Positions 6,727-9,617 of a stretch of 9,617 nt of DNA are shown in pieces. The position numbers were made by a program, and so were the translations under genes. The DNA is taken from contig JANXRU010000221.1 in NCBI GenBank assembly GCA_025356715.1, positions 1-9,617 on the forward strand, read 5' to 3'. The DNA comes from Bacteroidota bacterium. Its GTDB lineage: Bacteria > Bacteroidota > Bacteroidia > B-17B0 > B-17BO. Position 1 is the first letter of the stretch. Each line of letters starts with the position of its first letter. The notes beneath the pieces were generated by a model. It was not told where the DNA came from. It worked only from the letters and a program-made list of their open reading frames with translations, and ran no database searches.

Positions 6727-9261
6727 TTGAGCTTTAAGATATATATTACTACTTTTTTCAATAAACACTTACCTTTATGGATAAGTGGGTGTATTCTTGT
6801 GCTAATTACAAATAGCTCTTGTAATATAAATAAACATTTAGGCGAAAACGAATTTTTGGTTAGCAAAAATACTATTAAGCATAATGGAACGGATTTAGAA
6901 AATTCAAATTTGGAAGCATTTGTCCGACAAAAACCAAATCATAAATTTCTAAAGTTATTTCTATTTAATTTATGGCTATACAATACCGTAGATAAACAGA
7001 AAATGATTGCCTATAAGGAAAAACGAAATAAACGATATGATAAAATAAATGAAAAACGAATCGTTAGAAATACAACAAAAAACGAAAAACGGATTGCTAA
7101 AGGAAAAGCTACAAAACAAGTTAATTTAAAAAACAAAGACAAATTAACCTTAAGAGAAAGTATATTGGAAACGGGAGAAGAGCCTGTTATTTTAGATACG
7201 GTTTTAACCAGAATTACGGTGAATCAAATACAGCAATATGTTTTTTCTAATGGCTATTTTGATTCTAAAGTGAGAGATAGTGTTGTTGTTGATAAAAAAA
7301 ATAAACGTGCTAAAGTTTTTTATAATGTTACCAAATCAACACCTTACACCATAAATTCTGTTGCCTATCAAATTGAAGACCCGTTATTAGAATATTTTAT
7401 TTTTAATGATACCTCAACTTGTTTAATCAAACAAAATTCCATTTATAATGAAGCTGTTTTTCAAAAAGAAAGGGATCGAATCACAAGTAATCAACTCAAT
7501 AATGGATTTTATTATTTTGCTCCTGAATATGTTCGGTACTTAGTTGATACAAATTTAGCGGGTAATAAAGTCAACGTTTCTTTAATTATAAACAAATACT
7601 CAGAGCCTTTTTCTAATTTAAATGATTCATTAGTTTATAAAAATCATCCTCGTTTATACATCGGAAATGTTTATGTTATACCAGAAACTGTTACTGATTT
7701 TAAAGGAAAAGCAACCGATATATATATGAAAGATACAACCTATTTTAACGGTTTATCTATCCTTCATAACAAAGATTTAGCTATAAAACGAAAAGACTTA
7801 TATCGCTCTATTTTTATTTCTTCTGGACAATTATATCAACAAAACTTAGCAGAAGAAACTTATAGAGATTTATCATCGTTAAGAATTTTTAAATCCGTTT
7901 TCTTGCAATTCGTCAAGAATCCTTACTCTTCAGAAAAGTTAGATTGCTATATCATTTGCCAGCCAGTTGTAAAGCAATCTATAACAATGGATGTGGAGGG
8001 AACTAATACCTCAGGAAACTTAGGTGTTGCAGGTAGTTTGGTTTTTCAAAATAAAAACACGTTTAAAGGTGCCGAATTATTAGAATTAAAATTAAAAGGT
8101 TCTCTCACTGCCCAAAAAACAGTTAATAGTGCTGATGAAATCGCCAATTTAACTGAGATTCAAAAGATTTTTAACACATTTCAATTTGGACCAGAATTAA
8201 GCGTTTATTTCCCTAAACCTTTATTCCCATTTACTTTGTTTTATTACAAAAAAGACGCTTCTGAAAAACGTTATTTTTCTCAACCTAAAACAATATTAAA
8301 CATGTCGTTGAACTATCAATCAAGTCAACTATTCAATCGAACAATCGCTAATATTTCTTATGGCTTTCGATTTACAAATAGTAAAGGATTGTTTACATAT
8401 GAAGTTGTTCCTTTCGAAGCCTATACTGTGAAGGCGAAATTAACAGAAACCTACAATGAAACATTAAAAAAATCAAATGACTATTTTCTACTAAATTCAT
8501 TTCAAGATCATTTAACTACTTTATCTAAATTATCAGTTATATACAATAATCAAAATATGCCAAAAAAAAGGAATCTCATGTATTTAAAAATGGCATTAAG
8601 TTCATCTGGATCAATCTTAAGAGGCTTTTATAATGTTACAAATCAGCCAAAAGACACCTTAGGTCGGTATTCCATTTTTGGCACTCCATTTTCTCAATTT
8701 TTGAAACTAGAACTTGATTACCGTTTTTATTTTAAAATTAGAAAATTAGCGAAATTAGTATATCGCTTTGCTGGAGGAATTGGTAAACCATTAGCGAATT
8801 TATCGGTTTTACCTTATGAACAAAGTTTTTTTAGCGGTGGCCCAAATGGAATTAGAGCATGGCGAGCTAGAACTTTAGGCCCAGGGAGTTACGATCCTTC
8901 AGGATCAGATGCACGTTTTGATAAAATCGGAGATTTACAACTTGAAAGCAATTTAGAATATAGATTCCATATTTTTAAATCATTTTATGGCGCATGGTTT
9001 ATCGACGCCGGAAATGTTTGGACAATAAATAAAGATCCAAATAAATTGAATGGAAATTTTGAAGTTCATCGATTTTATAAAGAAATTGCTATTGGAAGTG
9101 GCTTTGGTTTAAGATATGATTTTAGTTTTTTTGTGTTCCGTTTGGATGCTGCTGTTAGAATTAGAGATCCTCAATATGCTGAAAATAATAGATGGACGTT
9201 TGACAAACATCCAATAAAAAATACAACGATTATTAACTTTGGAATCGGTTATCCTTTTTAA
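6727..9261 (+). CDS. tamL: TamL-type Omp85 (BamA/TamA family) outer-membrane assembly lipoprotein
   Basis: This protein belongs to the Omp85 superfamily, whose members help insert or assemble outer-membrane components. In Bacteroidota the TamA relative is a lipoprotein (TamL) thought to work with the inner-membrane-anchored TamB. In 844 residues I see a lipoprotein signal (1-31) ending NSSC with the acceptor Cys32; the -3 position is Asn rather than the usual Leu. The mature start CNINKHLGENEFLV is typical of TamL. A very basic stretch follows at about 88-140, then POTRA-like regions (about 155-205, 205-290 and 309-415), and the beta-barrel from about 418. The loop-6 motif reads GGPNGIRAW (704-712), followed by EYRF and FIDAGNVW (744-765). 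The protein ends GIGYPF with the terminal Phe of a beta-signal. The start is TTG (6727-6729): an in-frame TAA lies at 6715, and the next candidate, GTG at residue 25, would remove most of the signal peptide. No tamB follows directly; an apparent sensor kinase gene does. Confidence 0.9.
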   Translation: MSFKIYITTFFNKHLPLWISGCILVLITNSSCNINKHLGENEFLVSKNTIKHNGTDLENSNLEAFVRQKPNHKFLKLFLFNLWLYNTVDKQKMIAYKEKRNKRYDKINEKRIVRNTTKNEKRIAKGKATKQVNLKNKDKLTLRESILETGEEPVILDTVLTRITVNQIQQYVFSNGYFDSKVRDSVVVDKKNKRAKVFYNVTKSTPYTINSVAYQIEDPLLEYFIFNDTSTCLIKQNSIYNEAVFQKERDRITSNQLNNGFYYFAPEYVRYLVDTNLAGNKVNVSLIINKYSEPFSNLNDSLVYKNHPRLYIGNVYVIPETVTDFKGKATDIYMKDTTYFNGLSILHNKDLAIKRKDLYRSIFISSGQLYQQNLAEETYRDLSSLRIFKSVFLQFVKNPYSSEKLDCYIICQPVVKQSITMDVEGTNTSGNLGVAGSLVFQNKNTFKGAELLELKLKGSLTAQKTVNSADEIANLTEIQKIFNTFQFGPELSVYFPKPLFPFTLFYYKKDASEKRYFSQPKTILNMSLNYQSSQLFNRTIANISYGFRFTNSKGLFTYEVVPFEAYTVKAKLTETYNETLKKSNDYFLLNSFQDHLTTLSKLSVIYNNQNMPKKRNLMYLKMALSSSGSILRGFYNVTNQPKDTLGRYSIFGTPFSQFLKLELDYRFYFKIRKLAKLVYRFAGGIGKPLANLSVLPYEQSFFSGGPNGIRAWRARTLGPGSYDPSGSDARFDKIGDLQLESNLEYRFHIFKSFYGAWFIDAGNVWTINKDPNKLNGNFEVHRFYKEIAIGSGFGLRYDFSFFVFRLDAAVRIRDPQYAENNRWTFDKHPIKNTTIINFGIGYPF

Positions 9262-9298
9262 CGAAGATTTTTTTAGTAAAAAAGAAAACAATATCTTA

Positions 9299-9330
9299 TT
9301 TGTTATAGCGTTATATAATATCTATTTTTA
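9299..9330 (+). promoter_or_regulatory. Candidate Bacteroidota promoter for the downstream sensor kinase gene
   Basis: TTTG at 9299-9302 is followed after 20 bp by TATTTTTA (9323-9330), which differs from the TAnnTTTG -7 box at one position. The spacing agrees with the 17-23 bp range reported for Flavobacterium promoters. Transcription would start near 9337, giving a leader of only a few bases before the ATG at 9343. It lies in the 81-bp gap after tamL and suggests the kinase gene can be transcribed on its own. Confidence 0.45.
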
Positions 9331-9342
9331 GTTACACAAAAC

Positions 9343-9617
9343 ATGAATATATATTCAAAAAAACAACAATGGAAATGGATACTTTTTGTAGTAGCTATCA
9401 TTATTGTTTTTACATCTCTTTGGTACACTAATAATTTAGTAAATAGAATTGCTACAGACGAACAAAAAAAAGTGACGCTTTGGGCTGAAGCAGTTCAGAA
9501 AAAAGCTAAACTCGTAAAATTTACGAATGATTTATTTCAAAAACTAAAAACAGAAGAACGTAAAAAGGCTGAATTATATGCATTAGCAACCAAACAACTT
9601 AATAGCGATTTCTCTGA
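9343..9617 (+). CDS. N-terminal part of a membrane-anchored sensor protein, probably a histidine kinase (3' end outside the window)
   Basis: The ATG at 9343 opens a frame that stays open for 91 codons to the window edge. It begins MNIYSKKQQWKWILFVVA, with one transmembrane helix at about 12-33. A charged, helical, probably coiled-coil segment follows, including DEQKKVTLWAEAVQKKAK (39-56) and LKTEERKKAEL. Short N-terminus, single helix, then an ERKK/LWAEA-type helix is the pattern I associate with a group of Bacteroidota sensor histidine kinases annotated as ATP-binding proteins. The H-box and ATPase domain would lie downstream, so the kinase assignment is inferred. A methyl-accepting or other coiled-coil membrane protein remains possible. 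The start is preceded by the A-rich ACACAAAAC, with no Shine-Dalgarno sequence, as is usual in this phylum. A candidate promoter sits just upstream. Confidence 0.7.
   Translation, partial: MNIYSKKQQWKWILFVVAIIIVFTSLWYTNNLVNRIATDEQKKVTLWAEAVQKKAKLVKFTNDLFQKLKTEERKKAELYALATKQLNSDFS

Noticed and set aside
9269..9283. TTTTTT-AGT-AAAAAA hairpin after tamL as a terminator
   Set aside because: The stem is six A-T pairs only, with no G/C pairs, so it would be too weak; such runs are common in this AT-rich DNA.
9109..9291. 60-codon open frame on the minus strand
   Set aside because: It is antisense to the conserved C-terminal beta-strands of the TamL-like protein and has no recognisable features.
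1..9617. Mobile element, CRISPR array, tRNA or defence system
   Set aside because: No transposase, integrase, regularly spaced repeats, cloverleaf or known defence domain was seen on either strand.

Overview
The window looks like chromosomal core DNA of an AT-rich member of the Bacteroidota, probably Flavobacteriales-like. The pointers are the strong A/T bias, the near absence of Shine-Dalgarno sequences, candidate TAnnTTTG-type -7 boxes, a DUF3822 gene overlapping rsmD, a TlpA-like protein with a DUF4369-like N-terminus, and a TamL-type outer-membrane assembly lipoprotein. I see no insertion sequence, integrase, CRISPR array, tRNA or rRNA.

Layout: (1) Positions 1-894, plus strand: the 3' part of a COX15/CtaA heme A synthase. 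(2) Positions 902-6683, a five-gene minus-strand block. In transcription order it holds a SpoU/TrmH RNA 2'-O-methyltransferase, a DUF3822 protein, RsmD (16S rRNA m2G966 methyltransferase) overlapping the DUF3822 gene by 10 bp, a secreted thioredoxin-fold protein lacking the CxxC, and a large polytopic membrane protein with a possible GT-C glycosyltransferase architecture. The last gene meets ctaA tail to tail with 7 bp between the stops. (3) Positions 6727-9617, plus strand: a tamL-like Omp85 lipoprotein gene divergent from the RNA methyltransferase, then the 5' end of a membrane-anchored sensor protein that is probably a histidine kinase.

Functionally this is a patchwork of housekeeping genes: heme A for cytochrome oxidase, two RNA methyltransferases, outer-membrane biogenesis and envelope sensing. 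It is not one pathway. The only tight coupling is DUF3822-rsmD. Both the TlpA-like protein and the membrane protein act at the envelope and may be co-transcribed (39 bp gap).

Points worth a second look are the double Cys-to-Ser replacement plus the lost cis-proline in the thioredoxin fold, the TTG start of tamL just downstream of an in-frame ATG-TAA, the TTG start of rsmD inside the end of the DUF3822 gene, a perfect 18-bp palindrome at the DUF3822-rsmD promoter, and the uncharacterised GT-C-like protein. I see no clear novel multi-gene defence or biosynthetic system.
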